From assembly GCA_903860745.1 (NCBI GenBank), contig CAIORQ010000055.1, positions 1-64,000 on the forward strand: DNA of 64,000 nt, given 5' to 3'. Made by a program: the position numbers and the translations under genes. Positions within the stretch are counted from its first letter, which is position 1. Every line of letters starts with the position of its first letter. This document shows, piece after piece, positions 40,491 through 49,194 of this stretch. Below the pieces are notes generated by a model, which worked only from the letters and a program-made list of their open reading frames with translations, had not been told where the DNA came from and did no database searches. Source of the stretch: an uncultured Actinomycetes bacterium (GTDB lineage Bacteria; Actinomycetota; Acidimicrobiia; Acidimicrobiales; RAAP-2).

Positions 40491-40664
40491 CTACTTCTTG
40501 AACGCGTCCTTGACCTTCTCGCCCGCCTGCTTGAGGTGCCCTCTGAACTCACCGAGGGCGCCCTCGTATTCGAGCTGGGGGTTGTGCAGTCGCTTCCCGG
40601 CGGCCGACGTGGCCTTGCCCTTCACGACCAGCAAGAGGTTCCGGGCCTTGTCAGCGGTAGTCAT
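40491..40664 (-). CDS. CsbD-like small stress protein (57 aa; not in the supplied ORF track)
   Basis: MTTADKARNLLLVVKGKATSAAGKRLHNPQLEYEGALGEFRGHLKQAGEKVKDAFKK; RBS AAAGGAG. Confidence 0.85.
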   Translation of the reverse strand: MTTADKARNLLLVVKGKATSAAGKRLHNPQLEYEGALGEFRGHLKQAGEKVKDAFKK

Positions 40665-40787
40665 TGGTGTCTCCTTTAGTGTGGCCGGAGCGGCCGAGGC
40701 CGCTGCGACCCTCGTCGAACGTGATTGCTAGGTGCAGCGGGACCGGCATCGACGCCCTCGGTCCGGGCCGATCGGCACCCACCGGGG

Positions 40788-40862
40788 TCATCCCAACCTC
40801 AGGCCGAAGAAGACGACCAGTATGAGGACGACGATGATGATGGTGACCAGGGATATCCGCAT
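40788..40862 (-). CDS. Candidate 24-aa single-TM peptide
   Basis: MRISLVTIIIVVLILVVFFGLRLG then TGA; hydrophobic, sits between two small stress-type genes. Confidence 0.5.
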   Translation of the reverse strand: MRISLVTIIIVVLILVVFFGLRLG

Positions 40863-40907
40863 GGCTACTGCCCGCCTTCTGTGGTAGTCGAGTTGTGTGC
40901 CGCAGCA

Positions 40908-41171
40908 CTAGTGCGCGAGTTCATGATCGTTCCCCTGGGGTTGACGGTGCTCGAGCATCTGGCGCTCGATGGCGGTGCTGGACGTCTCGAATCCTCGCCG
41001 TGACGTGAGGACGACGACGCAGGAGACCACGAAGGTGAGGACCCCCAAGGTCAACCAGACGACGCCCGCGCGGTCGATGTCGAAACCCGTGCGGTGGTAG
41101 TTCATGATCCAGTAGGTGGCTAGTCCACCGATGGTGAAGGCCGCGCTGAAGGCCATGATCGATTTACTCAT
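40908..41171 (-). CDS. Small membrane protein, two predicted TM segments (DUF6458-like)
   Basis: MSKSIMAFSAAFTIGGLATYWIMNYHRTGFDIDRAGVVWLTLGVLTFVVSCVVVL. Confidence 0.7.
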   Translation of the reverse strand: MSKSIMAFSAAFTIGGLATYWIMNYHRTGFDIDRAGVVWLTLGVLTFVVSCVVVLTSRRGFETSSTAIERQMLEHRQPQGNDHELAH

Positions 41172-41297
41172 GTTGCGTCAACTTCCATTTGACTGGCACG
41201 GTGGCCAGATTGGAAGGATGCGAAGCCTTGACGTCCTTCCCTTCACCTTAGCGACGTGACGAAACTTTCGAGCGACGGGCTGATGCCGCGGCGGGTC

Positions 41298-42152
41298 CTA
41301 TCGCGAATAGGAGTAAAAGCCCTGGCCGGACTTGCGGCCCAGGTGACCCGCTGCGATCATTCGCGAAAGGAGGGGCGGGGTGGCGTACTGCGTCTCGCGG
41401 AACTCCGCGTAGAGGGACTCGGCGACCGCCGCCGTGGTGTCCAGGCCGATGAGGTCGGTGAGGGCGAGCGGGCCCATCGGGTGTGCGCAGCCCAACTTCA
41501 TGCCGGTGTCGATGTCCTCGGCGCTCGCCACGCCCGCCTCCACCATCCGGATGGCCGACAGGAGGTAGGGGACGAGGAGGAAGTTGACCACGAAGCCGGC
41601 GCGGTCGGGTGAGGCGATGGGCGTCTTGCCGAGCACGTCGCTCGCGAAGCCTCGGGCCCGCTCCATGGTGGACTCGCTGGTGAGCAGTGACGGGGTCACC
41701 TCCACCAGCTTCATCACCGGAACGGGGTTGAAGAAGTGCAGACCCACGACCTGGTCGGGCCGCGAGGTGGCGCTGGCCAGGGTGGCCACCGGGATCGATG
41801 AGGTGTTCGAGGCGAGGATGGCGTGCGGATCGGCGACGACGGCGTCGAGTCGTCGGAACACGTCCAGCTTGAGGTCCTCGACCTCGGCCACGGCCTCGAT
41901 GACGAAGGACAGGTCGGCCAGGGCGACGTAATCAAGGGTGAAGGTCACCCGCGACAGGACCGTGCTCGCGTCGAGGTCGCCAAGCTTGCCCGCGCTGGCG
42001 GCCTTCTCGAGGGAGGCGGCGACGCGCTCCTCGCCCCGGCGCAGCGCGTCGGCGTCGCGCTCGACCACCACGACGTCGAGCCCGCTGCGAGCGGCGACCT
42101 CGGCGATGCCCGAGCCCATCAAACCACAACCGATGACGCCTACCTTGTCCAT
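41298..42152 (-). CDS. 3-hydroxybutyryl-CoA dehydrogenase
   Basis: VGVIGCGLMGSGIAEVAARSG, SNTSSIPVATLA, GLHFFNPVPVMKLVEV. Confidence 0.93.
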   Translation of the reverse strand: MDKVGVIGCGLMGSGIAEVAARSGLDVVVVERDADALRRGEERVAASLEKAASAGKLGDLDASTVLSRVTFTLDYVALADLSFVIEAVAEVEDLKLDVFRRLDAVVADPHAILASNTSSIPVATLASATSRPDQVVGLHFFNPVPVMKLVEVTPSLLTSESTMERARGFASDVLGKTPIASPDRAGFVVNFLLVPYLLSAIRMVEAGVASAEDIDTGMKLGCAHPMGPLALTDLIGLDTTAAVAESLYAEFRETQYATPPLLSRMIAAGHLGRKSGQGFYSYSR

Positions 42153-42304
42153 GGGGCCTCGCTCTCCGCGCTCTCGTGCCTCGTCCGCGGGCCGAAGTCT
42201 ACGCCCCGGCCCGGGGCTTCCGCGGGTCGGGGGGTGCGCCAAGGGGACTGGCTAAAGTGAGGGCATCGCAGTGCCGATGGGCACCACAACGAAAGGAGAC
42301 GTCG

Positions 42305-42787
42305 ATGGAGACCATCAACGTCATCGTAGAAATCCCCGCCGGCAGTCAGAACAAGTACGAGCTGGACCACGAGACCAACATGATGAAGCTGGACCGTCAC
42401 CTCGTGGTCTCGATGGGGTACCCCGCCGAGTACGGATTCATCCCCGAGACCCTCGGGGGCGACGGCGACCCGCTGGACGCCTTGGTGTTGACGGCGTACC
42501 CCACCTTCCCCGGTTGCCTGATCGAGGCCCGCATCCTGGGGATGTGCATCATGACCGACGAGAAGGGCGAGGACGCCAAGCTCATCACGGTCCCCGCCTA
42601 CGACCCGGCCTGGAAGACGGCCCAGGACATCACCGACGTCCCCAAGGCCACGCTCGACCGCATCAGCCACTTCTTCACGGTGTACAAGGACCTCGACGAG
42701 GGCAAGTGGGTCAAGGTCGAGTCCTACGTCGGCCGCGACGCCGCCCTGCAAGAGCTCACGGCGTCCCGGGTGCGATTCCAGGGGTGA
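42305..42787 (+). CDS. ppa: Inorganic pyrophosphatase
   Basis: IPAGSQNKYELDHETNMMKLDR, YGFIPETLGGDGDPLDALVL; RBS AAAGGAGA. Confidence 0.96.
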   Translation: METINVIVEIPAGSQNKYELDHETNMMKLDRHLVVSMGYPAEYGFIPETLGGDGDPLDALVLTAYPTFPGCLIEARILGMCIMTDEKGEDAKLITVPAYDPAWKTAQDITDVPKATLDRISHFFTVYKDLDEGKWVKVESYVGRDAALQELTASRVRFQG

Positions 42788-42800
42788 AAGAAGCGCTCCG

Positions 42801-43385
42801 GTGAGTCCCGTTCCGGCGTCGACGCGTCAGCTCCTCGTAGCCACCCAGGTGGTCTTCTTCATCTGCGTGGCGATCTGTTCGGCGATCGCCTACGGTCCCG
42901 GTGCGGCGTCGTCGGGCATCTCCTACTTCGGGGTCCACGCCCCCACGATCCCCTTCATCATCATCGGCTACGGGGTGGCCTCGGTGGGACTGTGGCGCAC
43001 CGCGGGCCAGCTCGACCGCCTCGAGCACGCTCCGGTCGTCGCGCCGGTGCTGCGCGTCGTGTCGATCGGGCTGCCGGTGGAACTCCTGACGCCCTACAAC
43101 CACGGGGCCTTCTTCAACTGGGCCCACATGCTCGTGGGCATCGTCATCGGGGCGTCGCAGATGGCCTCGAGCCTCTACTTGATGCTGCGTCAACGTCGCC
43201 GGTCCCTCACCCTCACCTGCCTGCTGCAACTGGTCGGCGGGATCGTGGCCGCCCTCTCGCTGCCGGACTGGGGTTTCAACCACATGCTCGAGGGTGAGGT
43301 GATCTTCGAACTCGGCTACTCGTGGAGCCTGGTCCTGTGGGCCCATCTGGCACCCGCGCGCGAGACGCGCTTCGCCGACCTGTGA
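42801..43385 (+). CDS. Hypothetical membrane protein
   Basis: Intact frame after ppa with several hydrophobic segments. Confidence 0.7.
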   Translation: MSPVPASTRQLLVATQVVFFICVAICSAIAYGPGAASSGISYFGVHAPTIPFIIIGYGVASVGLWRTAGQLDRLEHAPVVAPVLRVVSIGLPVELLTPYNHGAFFNWAHMLVGIVIGASQMASSLYLMLRQRRRSLTLTCLLQLVGGIVAALSLPDWGFNHMLEGEVIFELGYSWSLVLWAHLAPARETRFADL

Positions 43386-43421
43386 GCAGCGAGGCGTCAT
43401 AGGAGCGCCCTAGGGTGGCTC

Positions 43422-43736
43422 ATGGCCCTTTCCGCGCGCGACGTCCGACACCGAATCATCGACGCGGCGCGCACCCCGGAGTGGAGCCTCGGACTGGACC
43501 GCGGGGGTGCGGTGATGGCGACGAGGGACTCGGGAGTGATCGGCGTGCCCTGGGCCGTGATGGGCATCACGCGCGGCGCGGGTATGCGAGTGTCGCTGTA
43601 CCGGCCTGGCGACGACTACGAACTCGACGGCGAGGTGATCGGCGAGATCTCGGGCTCAGCCCGCGAGATGGGACGTCAACTCCGCCACATCCTCGAGGAC
43701 CTGAACGACAGCCTGACCAGCCCCGAAGCGACCTGA
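43422..43736 (+). CDS. Hypothetical protein (104 aa)
   Basis: MALSARDVRHRIIDAARTPEWSLGLDRGG...; intact frame between neighbours on the same strand. Confidence 0.6.
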   Translation: MALSARDVRHRIIDAARTPEWSLGLDRGGAVMATRDSGVIGVPWAVMGITRGAGMRVSLYRPGDDYELDGEVIGEISGSAREMGRQLRHILEDLNDSLTSPEAT

Positions 43737-43756
43737 ACGTCTCCTAGAATCTGAGC

Positions 43757-44272
43757 ATGACGCGCGCCGCCTCGAACCGGGCCTTCGGCCTGTCCCTCGA
43801 CTCCTTCCCCGAGTTCCTGCGGCCCTGGCTACGGCGGTTCCGCATCGATTTCAACCCCAAGACCCCTCCCTCGTGGGCGGCGGTGCTCGTGGCGACGGTG
43901 GTGGCCATCGCGGGCTCGCTCGCGGCCGACGCCGTCCTGGTCAGGGTCGGCGTGGCGGTCTTCCCCAAGACCCGTGGATATGCCCACTTCCAGTTCGCCG
44001 ACTACTCCAAGCTCACGGTGATCGGCGTGGTGATCGCCTGCGTGGGCTGGCCCATCGTGGCCCGCATCTCCTCGCAGCCCAAGTGGCTCTTCCTGCGCGC
44101 CGCCATCGTCGTGACCCTGGTGCTCTTCTTGCCCGACGTGGCGATCTGGTACCTGGGCCAGTCGGCGACCGCGGTATTCGTGCTGATCTGGATGCACGTG
44201 GCGATCGCCGTGGTCACCTTCTTGTCGCTCATCCTCCTGGCGCCGGTGCACGGTCGCCACGTGCAACGTTGA
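43757..44272 (+). CDS. Hypothetical membrane protein (DUF6069-like)
   Basis: Four predicted TM segments. Confidence 0.65.
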   Translation: MTRAASNRAFGLSLDSFPEFLRPWLRRFRIDFNPKTPPSWAAVLVATVVAIAGSLAADAVLVRVGVAVFPKTRGYAHFQFADYSKLTVIGVVIACVGWPIVARISSQPKWLFLRAAIVVTLVLFLPDVAIWYLGQSATAVFVLIWMHVAIAVVTFLSLILLAPVHGRHVQR

Positions 44273-44282
44273 GACCTGGCGG

Positions 44283-45050
44283 TCAGTCGCGCACCAGGGG
44301 GAAGTCCGCGGTGGCGCGCATGACGCCCGCCGCGTCCAAGGTCATCGCCGCGTAGCCGTCGAGCCGATCGATCAGGACCATGACGTCGTGACCACCGACA
44401 CTGAGCGCGGTGGCCAGCGCGTCGCAGACGCCGAGGTCCTCGCCGGTCACGCTGGCCGACGCCACGGCGCTGGCGAAGTCGCCGGTGAAGGGGTTGTAGA
44501 GATGGGCTCCGCGTTGCGCCTCGCCCGACGTGGCCAGGCAGGCGCGTAGCTCGACGACCGCCACCAGACGCTGGGCATCGTCGGGGTGAACGATGCCGCT
44601 GTGGAAGGGCTCTGCGTCGGTCGGCCCGCCGAAGGAGGCCACGTCGCCCGCGGCGTTAACGATGGCGCCTGACACGTCGAGCCCGCGTAGCTCGTCGAGA
44701 GCCCGTTGGGCCGCCCAGCCCTTGACGTAACCGGTGGGGTCGACGCCGCCGGGCAGGGCCCAGGGGTCGAACCAGCCAGCGGTGAGCTCCTTGGCACGCT
44801 GACACAGGTCGAGGACCTCGGCGACCTCCGGTGGGCACTCACCGAGGCTCACTTCGCCGCGGCGCAGGCGGCTGAGGGGGCTCGCCTCCTTGTAGGTGGA
44901 GAAGGTCCGGTCGACGTCGCGCAACAGTTCCTGCACCCGCGTGATCGCCTCCGCGGCGGCGTCCTCGTCGCGGCTGTCGAAGAGGTCGACGGTGACGACC
45001 GTCCCCATCACCTCGATGTGGTGCCGGGTCGACGTGACGGCTCGGGTCAT
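44283..45050 (-). CDS. apbE: FAD:protein FMN transferase
   Basis: HHIEVMGTVVTVDLF, DPTGYVKGWAAQRA, NAAGDVASFG, VCDALATALSVGG. Confidence 0.9.
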   Translation of the reverse strand: MTRAVTSTRHHIEVMGTVVTVDLFDSRDEDAAAEAITRVQELLRDVDRTFSTYKEASPLSRLRRGEVSLGECPPEVAEVLDLCQRAKELTAGWFDPWALPGGVDPTGYVKGWAAQRALDELRGLDVSGAIVNAAGDVASFGGPTDAEPFHSGIVHPDDAQRLVAVVELRACLATSGEAQRGAHLYNPFTGDFASAVASASVTGEDLGVCDALATALSVGGHDVMVLIDRLDGYAAMTLDAAGVMRATADFPLVRD

Positions 45051-45673
45051 CACAGGCCGAGCTTCTTGAGCGCGTACTGCATCGACAACTCGAAACCAGC
45101 GCTCGTGTAGCTCGCACCCGACACGCTCTGGATCTTGTAGCTCTGCGCGGCGAGCGCCTCGGGCTCGAGGAGGGGGATGGCGTACTGGTCGATCTGCTGG
45201 GAGCGTGGGTTGCCGCCGTCGGTGAGCGTGCCGATGGTCACGCTGGTGATCTTCGACCCGTCGGCGGTGACCTTGACGGAGAGTTCCCCGTAGTAGTAGT
45301 TGACCAGGGGACCGGTGACCGTGCGGACGCCGGTCGCGGGTGCCGCCGTGGTCGTGGTGGTCGGCGCGACGGTCGTGGTCGTCGGCGCGACCGTGGTGGT
45401 GGTCGTGGCTCGCGCCGTGGTCGTGGTGGAGGGGGCCGTGGTCGTCGTCGTGCGCGGTTGCCCGGCGACGGTGGTGGTGGTGGCGCCAGGACGCACCGTG
45501 GTCGTGGTCGCCGGAGCGTGCTTCTTCGCCGGCCGCGTCGTGGTCGTCGAAGGTGGGGCGGTGGTCGTGCCCGGCGAGGGGTTGAGGGTGATCTTGACCG
45601 GACTGGTGTGGAAGCTCAGCACGGAGGCGAGTCCGACCACGGTACCGACGGCGACGATGGGTGAGCGTTTCAT
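45050..45673 (-). CDS. Secreted/anchored FMN-binding domain protein with Thr-rich linker
   Basis: TTTT-rich linker, C-terminal FMN_bind domain with SGASYT flavinylation motif; TGATG overlap with apbE. Confidence 0.87.
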   Translation of the reverse strand: MKRSPIVAVGTVVGLASVLSFHTSPVKITLNPSPGTTTAPPSTTTTRPAKKHAPATTTTVRPGATTTTVAGQPRTTTTTAPSTTTTARATTTTTVAPTTTTVAPTTTTTAAPATGVRTVTGPLVNYYYGELSVKVTADGSKITSVTIGTLTDGGNPRSQQIDQYAIPLLEPEALAAQSYKIQSVSGASYTSAGFELSMQYALKKLGL

Positions 45674-45684
45674 GGTCTCGCTTC

Positions 45685-47112
45685 CTAAAAGGTGAAGGCT
45701 TCGTAGTGGAGGTGACCGTCCGGGGTCCCCAGGCGCCTCGCCGAGGCGAGGACTTCGTCGGTGAATCCCGAGGGTCCGCAGATGAAGACGTCGCTCGTCG
45801 CCAGGTCGGGTGCGAGGCGTTCGAGAGCGGCGTCGTCGAAGGCGACCTCGTCACGACGTCCCAGGACCTCGTGGTAGCGCCCCTCCCGCGCCGCCACCAG
45901 GGACCTCATCTCGTCACCGTGGACCACGTCGCGCTCGCTGGACGCGCGCACGATGACGGTGACGTCGGTCTCGGCGGGCAGGTCCTCGAGGAGGGCGCGG
46001 ATCGGGGTGACGCCGACGCCGGCCGCCAGGAGCGTGGCGCGGCCCCGGGTGGCGAGGTGGCGGGTGAAAGCGCCATAGGGACCTTCGACGAAGACGCGGG
46101 TGCCGGGCTTCAGGTGGGCCACGGCGCGCGACTGGTCGCCCAGCCCCTTGACGGTGACGCGCAGGTAGGGGGGGCGCGGCAGGGCGGAGAGTGAGTAGGG
46201 ATGGCTGTGGGACCACAGGCCACGAGTGAGGAAGCGCCACTGGAAGAACTGGCCTCCGGACACGGCCAGCCTCTCGAGGTTCTTGCCGGTCACGGTGACG
46301 CTGTACACGTTGGGCGCCTCTTCGCGCACGTCGGCCACGCGCAACCGGTAGCGCTGGTTGCGCACGAGGGGTGGCACGACGCGCGAGAGGGCGATGAGGA
46401 CGCCGACGCCGACCCACAGGGTGGTCCAGGCCTCGATCGTGTGCTCGTGACCGAGGAACATCACGCCGGTGCGGATCTGGTGCATGAAGGCGAGGACGAG
46501 GCCCAGGTAGGTGTAGAGGTGCACCACCCACCAGGTCTCGTACTTCATCTTCGAACGCGCCGCGCGGATCGACGTGAACGCGGCGAGGAGCAGGAGCCCG
46601 TACCCGACGCTGGCCATCAACATGTCGGGGTAGTTGACCCAGAAGCTCCAGAGCATGTGGACCACGTTGGTCTTCAGCATCTGGGCGTAGCCCAGGATCA
46701 CGGCGAGGACGTGCAGCGAGACCAGCGACACGCCGTAGGGGGCGACCCGACGGTGCCAGCGCACGAGCACGTCCTGGCCGACCGTGCGCTCGAGCCAGGG
46801 CAGGCGGGCGGCCAGTACCACCATCACGAGGAGCAGGTAGGAGCCCGCGAAGGCCGCCACTCGCGAGATCGCCAGCGGCCATCCGCCGGCGCTGGCCAGC
46901 GCGGCGTGGTTCTCGACGGAGAGGGCCAGCGCGACGACGGCGCCGAAACCCAGGCCGCAGAGCAGTTCGAGGCCGTGGACCACCCGCGGGAGCGGGGCGG
47001 GGCCGGGTCGGTGCGACCGGTCCACCTGCGGTGCGCGCCAGAGCGCCGCGACGTCCGCCTTCTTCGTGCGCTTCGTTCTCGAAGCGCGGGTGGGGGGAGG
47101 GACGGTGCTCAT
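45685..47112 (-). CDS. Ferric reductase-like transmembrane NAD(P)H/FAD oxidoreductase
   Basis: Six-TM ferric-reductase-type domain, HSHPYSLSALP FAD motif, VEGPYGAFTRH, AAGVGVTPIRALL, FICGPSGFTDEV. Confidence 0.9.
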   Translation of the reverse strand: MSTVPPPTRASRTKRTKKADVAALWRAPQVDRSHRPGPAPLPRVVHGLELLCGLGFGAVVALALSVENHAALASAGGWPLAISRVAAFAGSYLLLVMVVLAARLPWLERTVGQDVLVRWHRRVAPYGVSLVSLHVLAVILGYAQMLKTNVVHMLWSFWVNYPDMLMASVGYGLLLLAAFTSIRAARSKMKYETWWVVHLYTYLGLVLAFMHQIRTGVMFLGHEHTIEAWTTLWVGVGVLIALSRVVPPLVRNQRYRLRVADVREEAPNVYSVTVTGKNLERLAVSGGQFFQWRFLTRGLWSHSHPYSLSALPRPPYLRVTVKGLGDQSRAVAHLKPGTRVFVEGPYGAFTRHLATRGRATLLAAGVGVTPIRALLEDLPAETDVTVIVRASSERDVVHGDEMRSLVAAREGRYHEVLGRRDEVAFDDAALERLAPDLATSDVFICGPSGFTDEVLASARRLGTPDGHLHYEAFTF

Positions 47113-47142
47113 GGCCTCGACCGTACCGAGGCAAGGTAAGTT

Positions 47143-47174
47143 TTTGTCAAATTTCGCGTTCGAAGTTCGACAAA
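47143..47174. promoter_or_regulatory. Candidate operator palindrome upstream of the ferric-reductase operon
   Basis: TTTGTCAAATTTCG-cgtt-CGAAGTTCGACAAA; 12 of 14 bases symmetric, AT-rich in a GC-rich genome. Confidence 0.6.
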
Positions 47175-47192
47175 TCCCGCGACGGGGTCCGT

Positions 47193-47720
47193 TCAACCCT
47201 CGGAGGCGGCCTCGGGTGGCGGAGGGGGCTCGAACTCACCCGCCAGGGCCCCCAGGTGGGTGCCGATCGCAGTCACGTGTCGGTGCAACTCGTCGAGCAG
47301 GTCGGTGTTGCGCTTGACCGCGGAGGTCAGCTCGGTGTTCTCGTTGATGAGCACCTTGATGTCGTCGGTGTTGCTCGCCGTGTGCATCGCCACCTCGGAG
47401 GCGATGGAGTCGGACCGCTTGGCGGCGATCAGCAGCGCCGCGGCCTGGACACCGGCCATCATGGACAAGAAGAGGTTCAACAAGATGTAGGGGTAGGGGT
47501 CGAAGGCCTTGTGGTGCAACACCCTCTCGAGCAACCAGGTGTTGGTGAGCGCCCAGGCGATCATCACCGCGAAGAACCCGAACACGAAGGGCCACGAGCC
47601 CATGGCGTTGCGCATCTTGTCCGCCGCGCGCTCGCCCAGGCTCAACTCCGCACCCGACCTCACCCCGGGGTGACGGTGCCAGTGGTTCTGCCAGGCGGTC
47701 GTGGGGGTGCTCTTGGTCAT
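47193..47720 (-). CDS. DUF1003 membrane protein
   Basis: MGSWPFVFGFFAVMIAWALTNTW...FDPYPYILLNLFLSMMAGVQAAALLIAAKR. Confidence 0.88.
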   Translation of the reverse strand: MTKSTPTTAWQNHWHRHPGVRSGAELSLGERAADKMRNAMGSWPFVFGFFAVMIAWALTNTWLLERVLHHKAFDPYPYILLNLFLSMMAGVQAAALLIAAKRSDSIASEVAMHTASNTDDIKVLINENTELTSAVKRNTDLLDELHRHVTAIGTHLGALAGEFEPPPPPEAASEG

Positions 47721-47753
47721 CCCCCATGGTGGCACACCCGACGACGCGCCCGG

Positions 47754-49076
47754 TCAGAACTCGGGCTCGAAGTGCGGTCGCAGCGGCACCGCCGCCGAGC
47801 CGCGAACCGGCTTGACCGTCAGGATCTGGTGGATCTCCAGGTGATGGCGCTCGAAATTCACCGCGGAGCCCGCCATGTAGAGGCGCCACACGCGGGCGCG
47901 CTCGACGCCGACCTCCTCGGCCGCTTCGTCGAAGCGCTTCATCAGGTTCTCCACCCAGTGACGCAGGGTCAGGGCGTAGTGCTCGCGCAGGCTCTCCAGG
48001 TGGCGCACCTCGAGACCGTGGGCCTGGAACAGCGAGACCATCACGCCCACGTCGTGGAGCTCGCCGTCGGGGAAGACGTAGCGCTCGATGAACTCACTGC
48101 GCACCCGCGACGGTCCGCGCAGGCCCCAGGCCACCTGGGTCTGACGCCAGGCTTCGGACAGGCGCGTGGGGCGCGGATCATCCTTCATCGAGATGGGCCG
48201 ACCGATGGCGTGATTGAGGAAACGCCCGCCCGGGGCCAGGAGGTCGAACATCTGCTGGGCGTAGGGGGCCAGCGAGCGGCGTCCGACGTGCTCGCTCATG
48301 CCGATCGAGGAGATGGCGTCGAAGGGACCGTCGCGCACGTCACGGAAGTCCTGGAGGCGGAACTCGCACAGCTGGCCGACCCCGAGTTCGCGTGCGCGCG
48401 CGGTCGCGTAGGCCTGCTGCGCGGTCGAGAGGGTCACCCCCACCACCGACACCCCGTAGTGAGTGGCGGCGTGTATCGCCATGGCGCCCCAGCCGCAGCC
48501 GACGTCGAGCAGTCGCATGCCGGGGCGCAGGTCGAGCTTGCGACAGATGAGATCGACCTTGCGCCGCTGCGCGACCTCGAGGCTGTCGTCGGGGTCGGCG
48601 AAGACCGCGCAGGAATAGGTCATCGAGGGTCCCAGGACCATCTCGTAGAAGCGGTTCGAGACGTCGTAGTGGTGCGAGATGGCGTCGCGGTCGCGCCGGC
48701 GCGAGTGCAGTGCGCCACGCTGGCGGGCCTCGACGCGCGGCGGGGCCAGGGGGCGAAGCGCCTTCGCGCCGATCAGGCGCAGGAGCTCGCCGGCGTTGGT
48801 CGGCGTGAAGAGTTGGCCCAGGGGAGGGACCTCGAGGTCGAAGAGGGCGTCGAGGTCCCCGTCGAGGTCGATGTCGCCCGCGACGAAGGCCCGCACCAGT
48901 CCGAGCTCCCCGGGCCGGCGCAGCACGCGGACCAGGGCGTCGGGGGTGAGGATCTTGAGGGTGATCTCGCCGGCCGGGGAGTTCGCCGGGGGCGTGACGA
49001 CGCTACCGTCGAAGGCCTCGACGCTAAAGGGCGGAGTACCGCCGAAGAGCTGGGCGACCACCGACGCCACGGACAT
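47754..49076 (-). CDS. Cyclopropane-fatty-acyl-phospholipid synthase family methyltransferase (copy 1)
   Basis: AISHHYDVSNRFYEMVLGPSMTYSCAVF, LLDVGCGWGAMAIHAA, EHVGRRSLAPY. Confidence 0.9.
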   Translation of the reverse strand: MSVASVVAQLFGGTPPFSVEAFDGSVVTPPANSPAGEITLKILTPDALVRVLRRPGELGLVRAFVAGDIDLDGDLDALFDLEVPPLGQLFTPTNAGELLRLIGAKALRPLAPPRVEARQRGALHSRRRDRDAISHHYDVSNRFYEMVLGPSMTYSCAVFADPDDSLEVAQRRKVDLICRKLDLRPGMRLLDVGCGWGAMAIHAATHYGVSVVGVTLSTAQQAYATARARELGVGQLCEFRLQDFRDVRDGPFDAISSIGMSEHVGRRSLAPYAQQMFDLLAPGGRFLNHAIGRPISMKDDPRPTRLSEAWRQTQVAWGLRGPSRVRSEFIERYVFPDGELHDVGVMVSLFQAHGLEVRHLESLREHYALTLRHWVENLMKRFDEAAEEVGVERARVWRLYMAGSAVNFERHHLEIHQILTVKPVRGSAAVPLRPHFEPEF

Positions 49077-49194
49077 GGATGACTCCTTCCCCTCGACGGG
49101 GCCCATGTTAGGCGTGCGACCGTGACCCGCTCAAGGGGTCGGCCGCCGCGAGGTCGACCAGGCGTCACGGGCGGGACCTCCCTACGATGGCTGC

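Noticed and set aside
40665-40790. Possible alternative sigma-factor promoter upstream of the CsbD-like gene
   Set aside because: No convincing -35/-10 consensus could be identified by eye
45340-45590. Dense GTGGTCGTGGT-type repeats considered as a CRISPR or satellite
   Set aside because: They are the reverse strand of Thr-rich codons in the FMN-bind linker; no spacers
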